From: Mesorhizobium sp. B2-1-8 | GTDB taxonomy: Bacteria; Pseudomonadota; Alphaproteobacteria; Rhizobiales; Rhizobiaceae | DNA: 64,000 nucleotides | Reading direction: 5' to 3' | Assembly (NCBI RefSeq): GCF_006442545.2 | Contig: NZ_CP083952.1 | Location: forward strand, 372,001 to 436,000 | Shown here: positions 18,658 through 28,034 of the stretch, in pieces | Position numbering within the stretch: position 1 is the stretch's first letter | Layout of the letters: each line of letters starts with the position of its first letter | Notes under the pieces: generated by a model | What the model saw: the letters and a program-made list of their open reading frames with translations, nothing else | Database searches by the model: none | Told to the model about the DNA's origin: nothing | Made by a program: the position numbers and the translations under genes

Positions 18658-19160
18658 TTTGGGTACTCCAGTATTTTCCCGTCCGTCTAGCGGCGTGTCT
18701 TGGGATTAAAATCGCGTCGTTCGGACAGCTCCGATGTGGGAGAGCCCCGCGGCCGTTTCCAATCACGAAGTTGTTCAGCGTGGACCATGACTCCACCACT
18801 TGAAATTGTACCAGGGCTTTCCACATCCGCTCTTTTTCTTCGTGATATCAATTGGTTATCTAAATCCAACGCCTCGATCATCAACTGTGTCGGAGGCTCG
18901 GCGTTCACACCCTCTTGCACGCACCGTCAACAGAAACGAACCGTTCGGTTCGATTTTAGACTCTGCTAATAGTCACTTTTTGAAACCGTTAACCTTCTCG
19001 CCCGCGGCAAAGGGGTCGAAAACGGTGCCGGCGCGTCTGGCGACGGAGGTCGATTCCAACGGCTACGACCCTGTCACGGCGATCCAGCGTGCGTGTCGCG
19101 CCGCATGGATGCGATGTCGCTTTCGTGCCGATGTCGCAAAGCCTGCCGTGATTAGATCAG
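18658..19160. other. Gene-poor region between the DUF680-type genes and the cobalamin riboswitch
   Basis: About 500 bp with no gene I can support. Short open frames exist, but none has a ribosome-binding site or recognisable family. The part near 18780-18980 is AT-richer. It contains a perfect 7-2-7 palindrome at 18937-18952 and must hold promoters for the minus-strand DUF680-type genes and probably for the riboswitch transcript, although no clear -35/-10 pair stands out. Confidence 0.5.
18937..18952. promoter_or_regulatory. Perfect palindrome, possible operator
   Basis: CGAACCGTTCGGTTCG has 7-bp arms around TT. The size and symmetry fit a TetR/GntR-type operator better than a terminator because no T-run follows within a few bases. 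It could serve the leftward DUF680-type genes or the rightward riboswitch transcript; no matching regulator gene is nearby. Confidence 0.4.
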
Positions 19161-19161
19161 G

Positions 19162-19342
19162 CATCTCAGGTGCCGCTGCGTGACGACGGAGCGGAGAATT
19201 GGGAAGCCGGTCAGATTCCGGCGCTGCCCCCGCAACGGTGGTGGAGTTCAAGTCGCAACGGGAGACCACTGGGCGAAGGCCTGGGAAGGTGTCGCGATGG
19301 TCCGCAAGGACAACTCCAGAGCCCGGAAACCAGCCCGAGATG
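19162..19342 (+). ncRNA. Cobalamin (adenosylcobalamin-type) riboswitch
   Basis: The conserved core of the cobalamin aptamer is readable in order: GGGAA at 19201, the B12-box-like CTGCCCCCGCAACGGT at 19224-19239, CCACTGGGC at 19266-19274, CTGGGAAGG at 19281-19289, and GGAAACCAGCC at 19325-19335. The outer P1 stem closes the aptamer: CATCTC (19162-19167) pairs perfectly with GAGATG (19337-19342). The class-I arrangement suggests adenosylcobalamin. It ends about 125 bp before a Rieske oxygenase start codon on the same strand, so the oxygenase/reductase pair should be repressed when B12 is plentiful. Confidence 0.9.
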
Positions 19343-19379
19343 GCCAGAACTCGACTGATCGCGGTGGGCGGTCAAGAGG

Positions 19380-19462
19380 CGGATGGTGTTTGTCCGGCTT
19401 TTTGCCGATCTGCGTCCAGTCCTTCCTCAATCACCACCAGTTCAGTCCTTGAAACTGAGGAC
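19380..19462 (+). promoter_or_regulatory. Probable riboswitch expression platform
   Basis: Between aptamer and start codon lie a weak CGGA/TCCG hairpin (19380-19396) followed by CTTTTTG, and a hairpin GTCCT (19445-19449) with AGGAC (19458-19462). The latter would mask the GAGG of the ribosome-binding site just before the ATG at 19468. Translational control therefore looks more likely than termination. The assignment is by eye. Confidence 0.45.
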
Positions 19463-19467
19463 AGGAC

Positions 19468-20715
19468 ATGGACGCGCGCAACGACATGCTGAGGCTCTTG
19501 AACAGCCGCAAACAAGGCTTTTCGCTGGAACAGCCCTTTTACACCGACCCGGACTACTTCAAGCTGGACATGGAGCTGATCTGGTATCGCGACTGGCTGT
19601 TCATCGGCCATGATTGCGAGTTGCCCAAGCCGGGCAGCTTCATCACCGTGCAGATCGGCGATTATCCGGTCGTGCTGGTGCGCGATCAGCAGGGCAAGAT
19701 CAACGCCTTCCATAATTCCTGCCGCCATCGCGGCAGCCGCGTCTGCAACACCGACAAGGGCATGGCCGCCAAACTGGTCTGTCCCTATCACCAGTGGACC
19801 TACGAGCTCGACGGCCGGCTGCTGTTCGCCCGCCAGATGGCCGATGGGTTCGACAAGAGCCAGTTCGGGCTGAAGCCGGTCGCCTGCGAAAGCGTCGCCG
19901 GCTATGTCTTCATCTGCCTGGCCAAGGAGCCCGCCGACTTCGCGCCGATGCGGGCGATGATCGAGCCCTATCTGAAGCCGCACCGGCTCAGCGAGGCCAA
20001 GATCGCCTTCGAGAGCACGATCATCGAGAAGGGCAACTGGAAGCTGGTCTGGGAAAACAACCGCGAATGCTATCATTGTGCGGGCAATCATCCGGAGCTG
20101 TGCAAGACCTTCCCGGAAGCACCGACCGTGACCGGCGTGCAAGGGGCCGACAGCGATCCGGAGATGCTGGCGCACTGGGCGAAATGCGAGGCTGCTGGCC
20201 TACCCAGCAAATTCCGCATCGACCCGGCCGGGCAATACCGCGCCACCCGCGCGCCGCTGCTGCGCGATGCCCAGAGCTACACGATGACCGGCAAGCGGGC
20301 GGTGAAGAAGAACCTGTCCGACAGCGTTTCGGCCGACCGGATCGGCACGCTGATGCACTATCACTACCCGACAACCTGGAATCATATCCTCATCGACCAT
20401 GCCGTCACCTTCCGCGTGCTGCCGGTCAGCGCCACGGAGACGGCGGTGACGACCAAATGGCTGGTACACAAGGATGCGGTCGAGGGCGTCGACTACGATC
20501 TCGCCGAACTCACCCATGTCTGGACCGAAACCAACGACCAGGATCGCCGCATCGTCGAAGAGAACGCCTTCGGTATCCTATCGCCCGCTTACGAGCCCGG
20601 CCCCTATTCCGAGCTGCATGAGGGCGGTGTGATCCAGTTCGTCGACTGGTATGCCCGCTTCATCGGACCGCGCCTTGCCGAAGGTGGCCGGCCTGCGCTG
20701 CGCAGCGTCGCATGA
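19468..20715 (+). CDS. Rieske oxygenase, quaternary-ammonium (glycine betaine/stachydrine) demethylase family
   Basis: A 415-residue alpha subunit of a Rieske non-heme iron oxygenase. The Rieske cluster ligands are Cys-x-His in NSCRHRGS and Cys-x2-His in LVCPYHQW (residues about 90-111). The catalytic iron site is in WENNRECYHCAGNHPEL, near residue 200. Motifs such as FSLEQPFYTDP, GNWKLVWENN and WLVHKDAVEGVDYDL match the GbcA (glycine betaine) and Stc2 (stachydrine) demethylases rather than aromatic-ring dioxygenases. It is followed 11 bp later by its reductase and preceded by a cobalamin riboswitch. Expected chemistry is oxidative N-demethylation releasing formaldehyde; which betaine is used is not resolved. 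Confidence 0.85.
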   Translation: MDARNDMLRLLNSRKQGFSLEQPFYTDPDYFKLDMELIWYRDWLFIGHDCELPKPGSFITVQIGDYPVVLVRDQQGKINAFHNSCRHRGSRVCNTDKGMAAKLVCPYHQWTYELDGRLLFARQMADGFDKSQFGLKPVACESVAGYVFICLAKEPADFAPMRAMIEPYLKPHRLSEAKIAFESTIIEKGNWKLVWENNRECYHCAGNHPELCKTFPEAPTVTGVQGADSDPEMLAHWAKCEAAGLPSKFRIDPAGQYRATRAPLLRDAQSYTMTGKRAVKKNLSDSVSADRIGTLMHYHYPTTWNHILIDHAVTFRVLPVSATETAVTTKWLVHKDAVEGVDYDLAELTHVWTETNDQDRRIVEENAFGILSPAYEPGPYSELHEGGVIQFVDWYARFIGPRLAEGGRPALRSVA

Positions 20716-20726
20716 GAGGCTGAGGG

Positions 20727-21836
20727 ATGAATGCGATGACCGACCTTGGCCTTTATCGTCATCTCGACCAGATGGCGCCCTGGAACGACAGGCTGCAGGT
20801 GCTGGAAGTGACCGGCGTCAGCGACGAGGCGCCGGACGTGAAGACCTTCACCTTCCGGTCCGACAACCAGACCTGGTTCCGCTACAAGCCAGGCCAGTTC
20901 GTGACGCTGGAACTGCCGACGCCGGACGGCCCGCTGATGCGCACCTACACGCTGTCGTCCTCGCCGTCGCGGCCGTTCTCGATCGCGGTGACGGTGAAGG
21001 CGCAAGCGGGCAGCGTCGGCACACGCTGGATGTTCGATCACCTGGCGCCGGGCTCGCACGTCAAGGCCTATGGACCAGGCGGCGACTTTTCACTGCACAG
21101 CCATCCGGCGGCGAAGTATCTGTTCGTCTCGGCCGGTTCCGGCGTGACGCCGATGATGTCGATGCTGCGCTGGCTGAACGACTGCGCGCCATGGACCGAT
21201 GTCGGCTTCGTCAACTGCGCGCGGCGCCCGGAAGAGATCATCTTTCGCAAGGAGCTCGAGCTGCTCGGTGGCCATATGCCGGGCCTGTCGCTCGGCTTCA
21301 TGATCGAGGAGCGGTCGAGCCGCGAGGGCTGGTACGGCCATATGGGCCGCATCGACGCCATCCGGCTGCCGCTCCTGGCACCCGATTTCCGCGAACGCGA
21401 AATCTTCTGCTGCGGCCCAGATCCCTTCATGCGCGCCGTGCGCGGCATGCTGGAAGCCGCCGGCTTCGACATGACAAAGTACCATCAGGAGAGCTTTGCC
21501 GCACCGACCGTGGAGGAAATCCCGGCGCCGTTCGCGGCGCCGGCGCAGGACGGTGTGGCTATCCCCGTCGAAGCCGCGACGCCGATCCGATTCGCGCTTT
21601 CGGATGTCGACGCCGAATGCGTCGCCGGCCAGACCGTGCTGCAGACGGCGCGTGCCTCGGGCGTGCGGATACCGGCGGCCTGCGAATTCGGCCTGTGCGG
21701 AACCTGCAAGGTGAAGAAAGTCTCCGGCAGCGTCGAGATGAGCCACAATGGCGGCATCCTCGATCATGAGGTCGACGATGGCTTCATCCTGGCCTGTTGT
21801 TCCAAGCCATTGTCGGCGCTGGAAATCGAGGCTTGA
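20727..21836 (+). CDS. Flavin/2Fe-2S reductase partner of the Rieske demethylase (GbcB-like)
   Basis: A 369-residue reductase. The N-terminal FAD-binding domain has RTYTLSSSPSRP (R-x-Y-S/T-type flavin motif, residue about 73). The NAD(P)-binding domain has FVSAGSGVTPMMSMLRWL and ends near FCCGPDPFM. A C-terminal plant-type ferredoxin domain has CEFGLCGTC (C-x4-C-x2-C) plus a final Cys in ILACC, residues about 310-365. This order (FAD, NAD, 2Fe-2S) is that of GbcB/Stc-type reductases. It passes electrons from NAD(P)H to the oxygenase encoded just upstream and is in the same riboswitch-controlled transcript. Confidence 0.87.
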   Translation: MNAMTDLGLYRHLDQMAPWNDRLQVLEVTGVSDEAPDVKTFTFRSDNQTWFRYKPGQFVTLELPTPDGPLMRTYTLSSSPSRPFSIAVTVKAQAGSVGTRWMFDHLAPGSHVKAYGPGGDFSLHSHPAAKYLFVSAGSGVTPMMSMLRWLNDCAPWTDVGFVNCARRPEEIIFRKELELLGGHMPGLSLGFMIEERSSREGWYGHMGRIDAIRLPLLAPDFREREIFCCGPDPFMRAVRGMLEAAGFDMTKYHQESFAAPTVEEIPAPFAAPAQDGVAIPVEAATPIRFALSDVDAECVAGQTVLQTARASGVRIPAACEFGLCGTCKVKKVSGSVEMSHNGGILDHEVDDGFILACCSKPLSALEIEA

Positions 21837-22341
21837 TACCGAACTGATCGCAGAAATGGTCGGCACCTTGCCGGCACAGCTTGCCTTGCCGGGATATCGT
21901 TTTCGAATCCTTCGATGGCGAGGCCGTGGTGCTCAACCTTGCCAATGGCAAATATTTCGGCCGTCGCGGCAGTTCCGCCAATGGGACGATCAGGCGACGG
22001 TCGCCGCCTATGGCGCATTGCCTTTCCAGCTTGTCTCGGCGGAATTCTTGCTCATTGGCTGATAGCGGGAAGGCGCCACGATGCGCGATTAACAGCCCTT
22101 TAGGTAATCCCCGCTAGCTTTCAGGGTCAGTTCCAGCGATTTCGGGGGCAGCGGGTGATCGATGTGAGCACTGCCGTGGGGCGAGTGACCCGGCACCGGT
22201 GGCACCTATCTCGATGCTGCTTGATACGCTGGGCGCGACCGCACGATCGGCTTCTGCTTTCGACCACATCGGCTCGGGTTCCTCAATTACAGAGGCAGGC
22301 GTAGCTGTGCTCCCAGGATTTCGTCGTTCTGCGTAAAAGTG
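21837..22341. other. Intergenic stretch with a decayed gene
   Basis: About 500 bp between the reductase and the membrane-protein gene. The first part holds a frameshifted PqqD-like fragment (21881-22062). The remainder, 22063-22341, shows no supported gene and no strong hairpin. The region looks like an old rearrangement or deletion site. Confidence 0.5.
21881..22062 (+). pseudogene. PqqD-like peptide-chaperone fragment, frameshifted
   Basis: In one frame the DNA encodes DIVFESFDGEAVVLNLANGK followed by YFGRRGSSAN, resembling the beta-rich start of PqqD-family proteins (E-x-VVLNL-x-x-G-x-YFGL-x-G-x-A). The next frame then continues with QWDDQATVAAYGALPFQLVS, which resembles the helical second half of that fold. 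There is no good start codon and one apparent frameshift near 21990. PqqD-like proteins usually bind peptide precursors next to radical-SAM or sulfotransferase-type enzymes, none of which is present here. Either a pseudogene or a sequencing error. Confidence 0.5.
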
Positions 22342-23994
22342 ATGTTTGTTGGAGCGGTCCCGAGCGTGGCAAATGTAAGAAACATCAATACCGCGACTGG
22401 CTTTGCGTCTTCGATCGGAAGCTTGTCAGCGGTCTGGCTTGTTGCGACCGTGGTGGTGTTCTCGCTTTTTATGCCATGGGCAGCCGGCGACAATACCGAT
22501 GTTAGCTGGCTCATTCTTATCTGCGAAAAGGTTCTTGATGGCCAGAAGCTCTATGTCGATATTCTAGAAACCAATCCACCTTTTTCCGTCGCCCTCTATA
22601 TTGGGCCGGTATGGCTGTCTCAAAGGCTCGGCATTTCGCCGGAATCGGCGATTGAATTCTTTATTTATATGGTTTTTTTCGTTTCAATTGCGCTGTCGGC
22701 GGTCGTCATCGAGCGAAGCCGAATTTTCGTCGATGTGAAGACGCAATGGATATATCCCGCGCTAGCGGTTTTGCTTCTCATCATGCCTGGTAATGTTTTC
22801 GGCCAGCGCGAGCACATTGGCACGATGTTGTTCATGCCGATGCTGTTCCTGATGATGTGGCGGATTGAACCCGGTGCGGCTGCATCGGTTCCTCTTAGCC
22901 TTGCCGTGGCGGTCGGCCTAGCGGGAAGTGTGCTGGTTCTGGTCAAACCACATTGGGCAGCTGGCATCGTACTGCCCTATCTCTTTATCGCTTGGCGCAA
23001 ACGCTCGGCAATGGCGTGCTTGACTGCCGAAAACGTCGTCATCTTCACAGTTTGCGCTGCCTATCTCGTCAGCGTGTATATATGGTTTCCCGAATTTCTT
23101 GGCGCCTTCCTACAATTGCTGCTACGCTACTATGTCAGCCTGCGAGCCAACGTAAACATTTTCGCCGCATTGCCGACTTTTACGGTCTTTGTCGTTTTCG
23201 CGGTCTTCCAGATGCGTAGATCAGTCTGGCGAGACGACGTTGCGCTGGCGGTGGCGAGTGCCGCTGGCTTCTTCGTCTCCATGCTTTACCTGGGAAAATA
23301 CTGGCCCAATCACCAGTATCCTTATCAGGCTACGTTGCTGGTCGCGATGCTGCTGGCAGTGGCATCGCGATGGAGAATGGCGCTTGGTCTTACAAATACA
23401 GAGGCTGCTTCCGAGGTAGCCAGCGTCAGGCTCCACGCCGCAGCCGCGCTGGCTGTGATCGTTGCACTTTCGGTGATGCACCACCAGTCTTACCAGTTGC
23501 CTGAGAAAAGCCTGGTCGATGCCATCAAGAGCCGTTATGCCTCGCCTTCGGTCGTCCAGGTCAGTTCCGACCTGTCAGTCGGCAATCCGCTGACAAGGAT
23601 GACCAACGGTCGCTGGCTGTCGGCCTATGCTCATGATTGGGTTGGCACCTATGCGCTTTGGGGACTGATGCGGGGTGAGTATCAAGGCGAGGACGAGCGC
23701 ATCGCGCGGCAGGACCTTGATAGTTATACTCGCTACGTCAATTCCCTGATCCGGGACAACAGGCCCGATATCATCCTGATGGATCGGCTAAACAAGAAAA
23801 AATCAGCGTGGCCGCTGACGGCGAACTTTCCGCCAATTTGGATCGTGTGGATGCGCCAGAATGCGGATTTCCAAATCTTGATGGAGGATTATGAGGAAAT
23901 CGCGAGTGGGGACTATATTGAAGTCTATGCGCGACGCTCGGATGCCCATAGCTCGCTCACTCAGGCTTCGTCACCCGCCGCAGCGTCAGATTGA
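22342..23994 (+). CDS. Polytopic membrane protein, GT-C glycosyltransferase-like
   Basis: A 550-residue integral membrane protein with about ten hydrophobic segments spread over residues 25-385, then a soluble C-terminal part. After the first helix comes LYVDILETNPPFSVALYIGP, which fits the 'acidic...K/N-PP' loop of GT-C enzymes (ArnT/PMT-like, using lipid-linked sugars). The C-terminal 150 residues contain SAYAHDWVGTYALWG and PDIILMDRLN. Codon use is AT-richer and looser than in neighbouring core genes. GTG at 22339 is an alternative start. Its 3' end overlaps the convergent alkB by 38 bp. The GT-C assignment is a by-eye inference; no specific substrate can be given. Confidence 0.6.
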   Translation: MFVGAVPSVANVRNINTATGFASSIGSLSAVWLVATVVVFSLFMPWAAGDNTDVSWLILICEKVLDGQKLYVDILETNPPFSVALYIGPVWLSQRLGISPESAIEFFIYMVFFVSIALSAVVIERSRIFVDVKTQWIYPALAVLLLIMPGNVFGQREHIGTMLFMPMLFLMMWRIEPGAAASVPLSLAVAVGLAGSVLVLVKPHWAAGIVLPYLFIAWRKRSAMACLTAENVVIFTVCAAYLVSVYIWFPEFLGAFLQLLLRYYVSLRANVNIFAALPTFTVFVVFAVFQMRRSVWRDDVALAVASAAGFFVSMLYLGKYWPNHQYPYQATLLVAMLLAVASRWRMALGLTNTEAASEVASVRLHAAAALAVIVALSVMHHQSYQLPEKSLVDAIKSRYASPSVVQVSSDLSVGNPLTRMTNGRWLSAYAHDWVGTYALWGLMRGEYQGEDERIARQDLDSYTRYVNSLIRDNRPDIILMDRLNKKKSAWPLTANFPPIWIVWMRQNADFQILMEDYEEIASGDYIEVYARRSDAHSSLTQASSPAAASD

Positions 23995-24574
23995 TCCTGC
24001 CACCGTTCTTGAGCAGCGTCGAGGTCGAAGGGTAGATGCGGTCGACGCCATGGAAGGCAAGACGGCCCTCGCCGCCAAGCACGACGACATCGCCGCTCTT
24101 CAGCCTGAACGATTTGGTGGCGCCATCGCGCGTTGTCTGGCCAACCCTGAACAGGCAGTCGTCGCCCAGCGAGACCGAGACGACCGGTGCCGAGAACTCG
24201 GCCTCGTCGCGATCCTGATGCAGGCCCATCTTCGCGTCGGCCGTGTAGAAATTGATCAGGCAGGCCTGCGGTGGATTCGGATAGCCCGATACCTGCCGCC
24301 ACAGATCGAGCAGGCTGTCTGGGATGGGCGGCCACGGCTCTCCGGTCAGTGGATGCGTCGGCTGGTAGCGATAGCCGCGTTCCTTGTCGGTGACCCAGCC
24401 GAGCGGACCGCAATTGGTCATGCGCACGCTCATCTCCTTGCCGGTCCGCGGCATGGCCGGCACGAACAGCGGCGCTTGCTGGACGATGCTCCTCACCTCC
24501 TCGACCAGCGTCTCCTGGACGGCGCGGGACAGATGGCCCGGCATGTGGCGGACGCCCTTGGGCAGAACGAGCAT
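23957..24574 (-). CDS. alkB: Alkylated DNA repair dioxygenase AlkB
   Basis: A 205-residue 2-oxoglutarate/Fe(II) dioxygenase. The iron ligands are in LHQDRDEAEF (His-x-Asp) and FHGVDR (second His), and RINLTLRR supplies the 2-oxoglutarate-binding Arg residues. INFYTADAKMGLHQDRDE is the typical AlkB core. It oxidatively removes methyl groups from 1-methyladenine and 3-methylcytosine in DNA. It is a single gene, convergent with and slightly overlapping the upstream membrane-protein gene. No Ada box could be identified upstream. Confidence 0.92.
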   Translation of the reverse strand: MLVLPKGVRHMPGHLSRAVQETLVEEVRSIVQQAPLFVPAMPRTGKEMSVRMTNCGPLGWVTDKERGYRYQPTHPLTGEPWPPIPDSLLDLWRQVSGYPNPPQACLINFYTADAKMGLHQDRDEAEFSAPVVSVSLGDDCLFRVGQTTRDGATKSFRLKSGDVVVLGGEGRLAFHGVDRIYPSTSTLLKNGGRINLTLRRVTKPE

Positions 24575-24766
24575 GGAATTGGCTCACCTCGCGGATATTC
24601 GGAGCCGCAGGATGCCACCATCACAGGCATGGGGCGACCCGAAATCCGTCGTCGATCTCATTGAAATTGCCGAAGCGGGAATGGGCGGTGAATTCGCGTT
24701 TCCCAATTGGCCAAAGACAGTGACGGACAAAGAATGCGAAGCCGTTTCGTACACGTGATGGTGGTG

Positions 24767-25204
24767 CTAATCGTTTTCCACCCGGCCGCGCAGCTTCTTG
24801 ATCGTGCCGCGTCCCGCCTTGCTCTTCAGCCGCCGCTCGACCGCGCCTTTCGACGGCCGTGTCTTCTTGCGCGGCGGCGGCGGTGGTTCGGCAGCCTTGG
24901 CCACCAGTGCCGCGAGCCTCGCCCGCGCATCGGCGCGGTTCTGTTCCTGCGTGCGGAAGCGTCCGGCCTCGATGACGATGACACCGTCCTTGGTGGCGCG
25001 CTGGCCGGCAAGTTTTATGGTCCGCTCGCGCACGCGCTCCGACAGACCCTCCGCGTTTTGCGCGTCGAAGCGAAGCTGCACCGCCGTCGCCACCTTGTTG
25101 ACGTTCTGGCCGCCGGGACCGGACGAGCGGATGAAATCCTCGTGCAGGTCGCCCGGGCGGATCACGGCTTCGCCCGATATGATGATGTCGTCGTCGATCG
25201 GCAT
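24767..25204 (-). CDS. arfB: Alternative ribosome-rescue factor ArfB (peptidyl-tRNA hydrolase YaeJ)
   Basis: A 145-residue class-I release-factor-like protein. FIRSSGPGGQNVNKVATAVQ contains the catalytic GGQ, and the basic C-terminal tail (PPPRKKTRPSKGAVERRLKS onwards) is the segment that enters the mRNA channel of stalled ribosomes. The codon-recognition domains of RF1/RF2 are absent, as expected. The longer reading frame starts 20 codons earlier, but those residues are encoded across the pckA terminator stem, so the ATG at 25204 is chosen. It lies downstream of pckA on the same strand beyond that terminator, so it is probably expressed separately. Confidence 0.9.
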   Translation of the reverse strand: MPIDDDIIISGEAVIRPGDLHEDFIRSSGPGGQNVNKVATAVQLRFDAQNAEGLSERVRERTIKLAGQRATKDGVIVIEAGRFRTQEQNRADARARLAALVAKAAEPPPPPRKKTRPSKGAVERRLKSKAGRGTIKKLRGRVEND

Positions 25205-25230
25205 GCCGCAGTCATGGCGCGGCGGACCGA

Positions 25231-25261
25231 AAAAGAAAAGGCCCGATCGAAACCGGGCCTT
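25231..25261 (-). terminator. Rho-independent terminator of pckA
   Basis: Read on the minus strand, an 8-bp stem AAGGCCCG/CGGGCCTT (25254-25261 with 25238-25245) around 8 bases is followed by TTTTCTTTTT. It starts 34 bp after the pckA stop. Confidence 0.9.
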
Positions 25262-25294
25262 CAATGGTGCTGAGTGACAACGATGCCCTGGCGA

Positions 25295-26905
<1,611 letters not shown>

Positions 26906-27249
26906 TTGTGGCCCTTCTCAAGCTTGCCGCATCTTCGCCGGCATATTTCCGGCACACCTGCCAAGCAGGCCAAGATGGTCAGAACCAGAAAAGCCAAACG
27001 ATATCAAATCTTTAATCGATTTAAAAAATTTGAAAGTTGTTTAAATCGTTTATATATGCAAAAAGTTTCGTGGTTGCCCAAAGGATTGGCGGTTATCGTT
27101 CGTCCAATCCGTGTCGAGGTAGGATTGTGGCCGCCGGCACGCCGCTCGTGACAGCGGAAAAGGCCTATGCCACATTTTGTACCTAATTTGTCCTGCAAAA
27201 GCCCCTTCTCTTACGACAGAAGGGACAGCTCATGAGGGAGCCGCTTGAA
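26906..27249. other. Divergent pckA/chvI regulatory region
   Basis: About 340 bp between the divergent genes. The central part (about 26990-27070) is much more AT-rich than its surroundings and holds two CG-centred operator-like palindromes. Promoters for both genes should be here; I cannot fix -35/-10 elements with confidence. No small gene is supported. Confidence 0.6.
27011..27053. promoter_or_regulatory. Paired LacI-type operator-like sites upstream of pckA
   Basis: TTTAATCGATTTAAA (27011-27025) and TTTAAATCGTTTA (27040-27052) are two quasi-palindromes with a central CG and AT-rich arms, about 28 bp centre to centre. In Sinorhizobium the LacI-family regulator PckR controls pckA; these are candidate sites for its counterpart. 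The assignment to PckR is from general knowledge, not from a motif match. Confidence 0.5.
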
Positions 27250-27951
27250 ATGGCAACAATCGCGCTTGTCGATGACGACCGCAACATTCTGACATCGGTG
27301 TCGATCGCCCTCGAATCCGAGGGGTATCGTGTCGAGACCTATACGGATGGTGCGTCCGCGCTGGAAGGCCTGGCGGCCCGGCCGCCGAACCTCGCCATCC
27401 TCGACATCAAGATGCCGCGCATGGACGGCATGGAACTTCTGCGCCGGATGCGCCAGAAATCCGACCTGCCGGTGATCTTCCTGACCTCCAAGGACGACGA
27501 GATCGATGAATTGTTCGGCCTCAAGATGGGCGCCGACGACTTCATCCGCAAACCGTTCTCGCAGCGCCTGCTGGTCGAGCGGGTGCGCGCGGTTTTGCGC
27601 CGGGCCAGCGCCCGCGAGGCCGCGGCAAAAGCGCCCAGCCAGCAGGCCCGCTCGCTCGAGCGCGGCCAACTCGTGATGGACCAGGAACGCCATACCTGCA
27701 CTTGGAAAGGCGAGCCGGTGACGCTCACCGTCACCGAGTTCCTGATCCTGCATTCGCTGGCGCAACGCCCCGGTGTGGTAAAAAGCCGTGATGCGCTGAT
27801 GGATTCGGCTTATGATGAGCAGGTCTATGTCGATGACCGCACGATCGACAGCCACATCAAGCGGCTGCGCAAGAAGTTCAAGGCCGTCGACGACGACTTC
27901 GAGATGATCGAAACCCTTTACGGAGTCGGATACCGGTTCCGCGAAGCATAA
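27250..27951 (+). CDS. chvI: Two-component response regulator ChvI
   Basis: A 233-residue OmpR-type regulator. The receiver domain starts [20 protein letters not shown], the phospho-accepting Asp52 is in [13 protein letters not shown], and the conserved Lys is in [10 protein letters not shown]. The C-terminal winged helix includes [20 protein letters not shown] and [18 protein letters not shown]. An ATG at 27232 is in frame, but ChvI proteins usually begin with the short '[10 protein letters not shown]' form, so 27250 is preferred. Divergent from pckA and followed by chvG, it controls the envelope, exopolysaccharide and acid-stress regulon of rhizobia and agrobacteria. Confidence 0.94.
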   Translation: MATIALVDDDRNILTSVSIALESEGYRVETYTDGASALEGLAARPPNLAILDIKMPRMDGMELLRRMRQKSDLPVIFLTSKDDEIDELFGLKMGADDFIRKPFSQRLLVERVRAVLRRASAREAAAKAPSQQARSLERGQLVMDQERHTCTWKGEPVTLTVTEFLILHSLAQRPGVVKSRDALMDSAYDEQVYVDDRTIDSHIKRLRKKFKAVDDDFEMIETLYGVGYRFREA

Positions 27952-28034
27952 TTTGATGCATGTCGACCAAAAGCGGTCCCGGGCTCGGGACTGCGACATG
28001 TATCAAACCAAGGACTAGCGGGAGCTGCTATTCG

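Noticed and set aside
18700..19158. Short open frames in the gap before the riboswitch
   Set aside because: They overlap one another in several frames, lack ribosome-binding sites and match no family.
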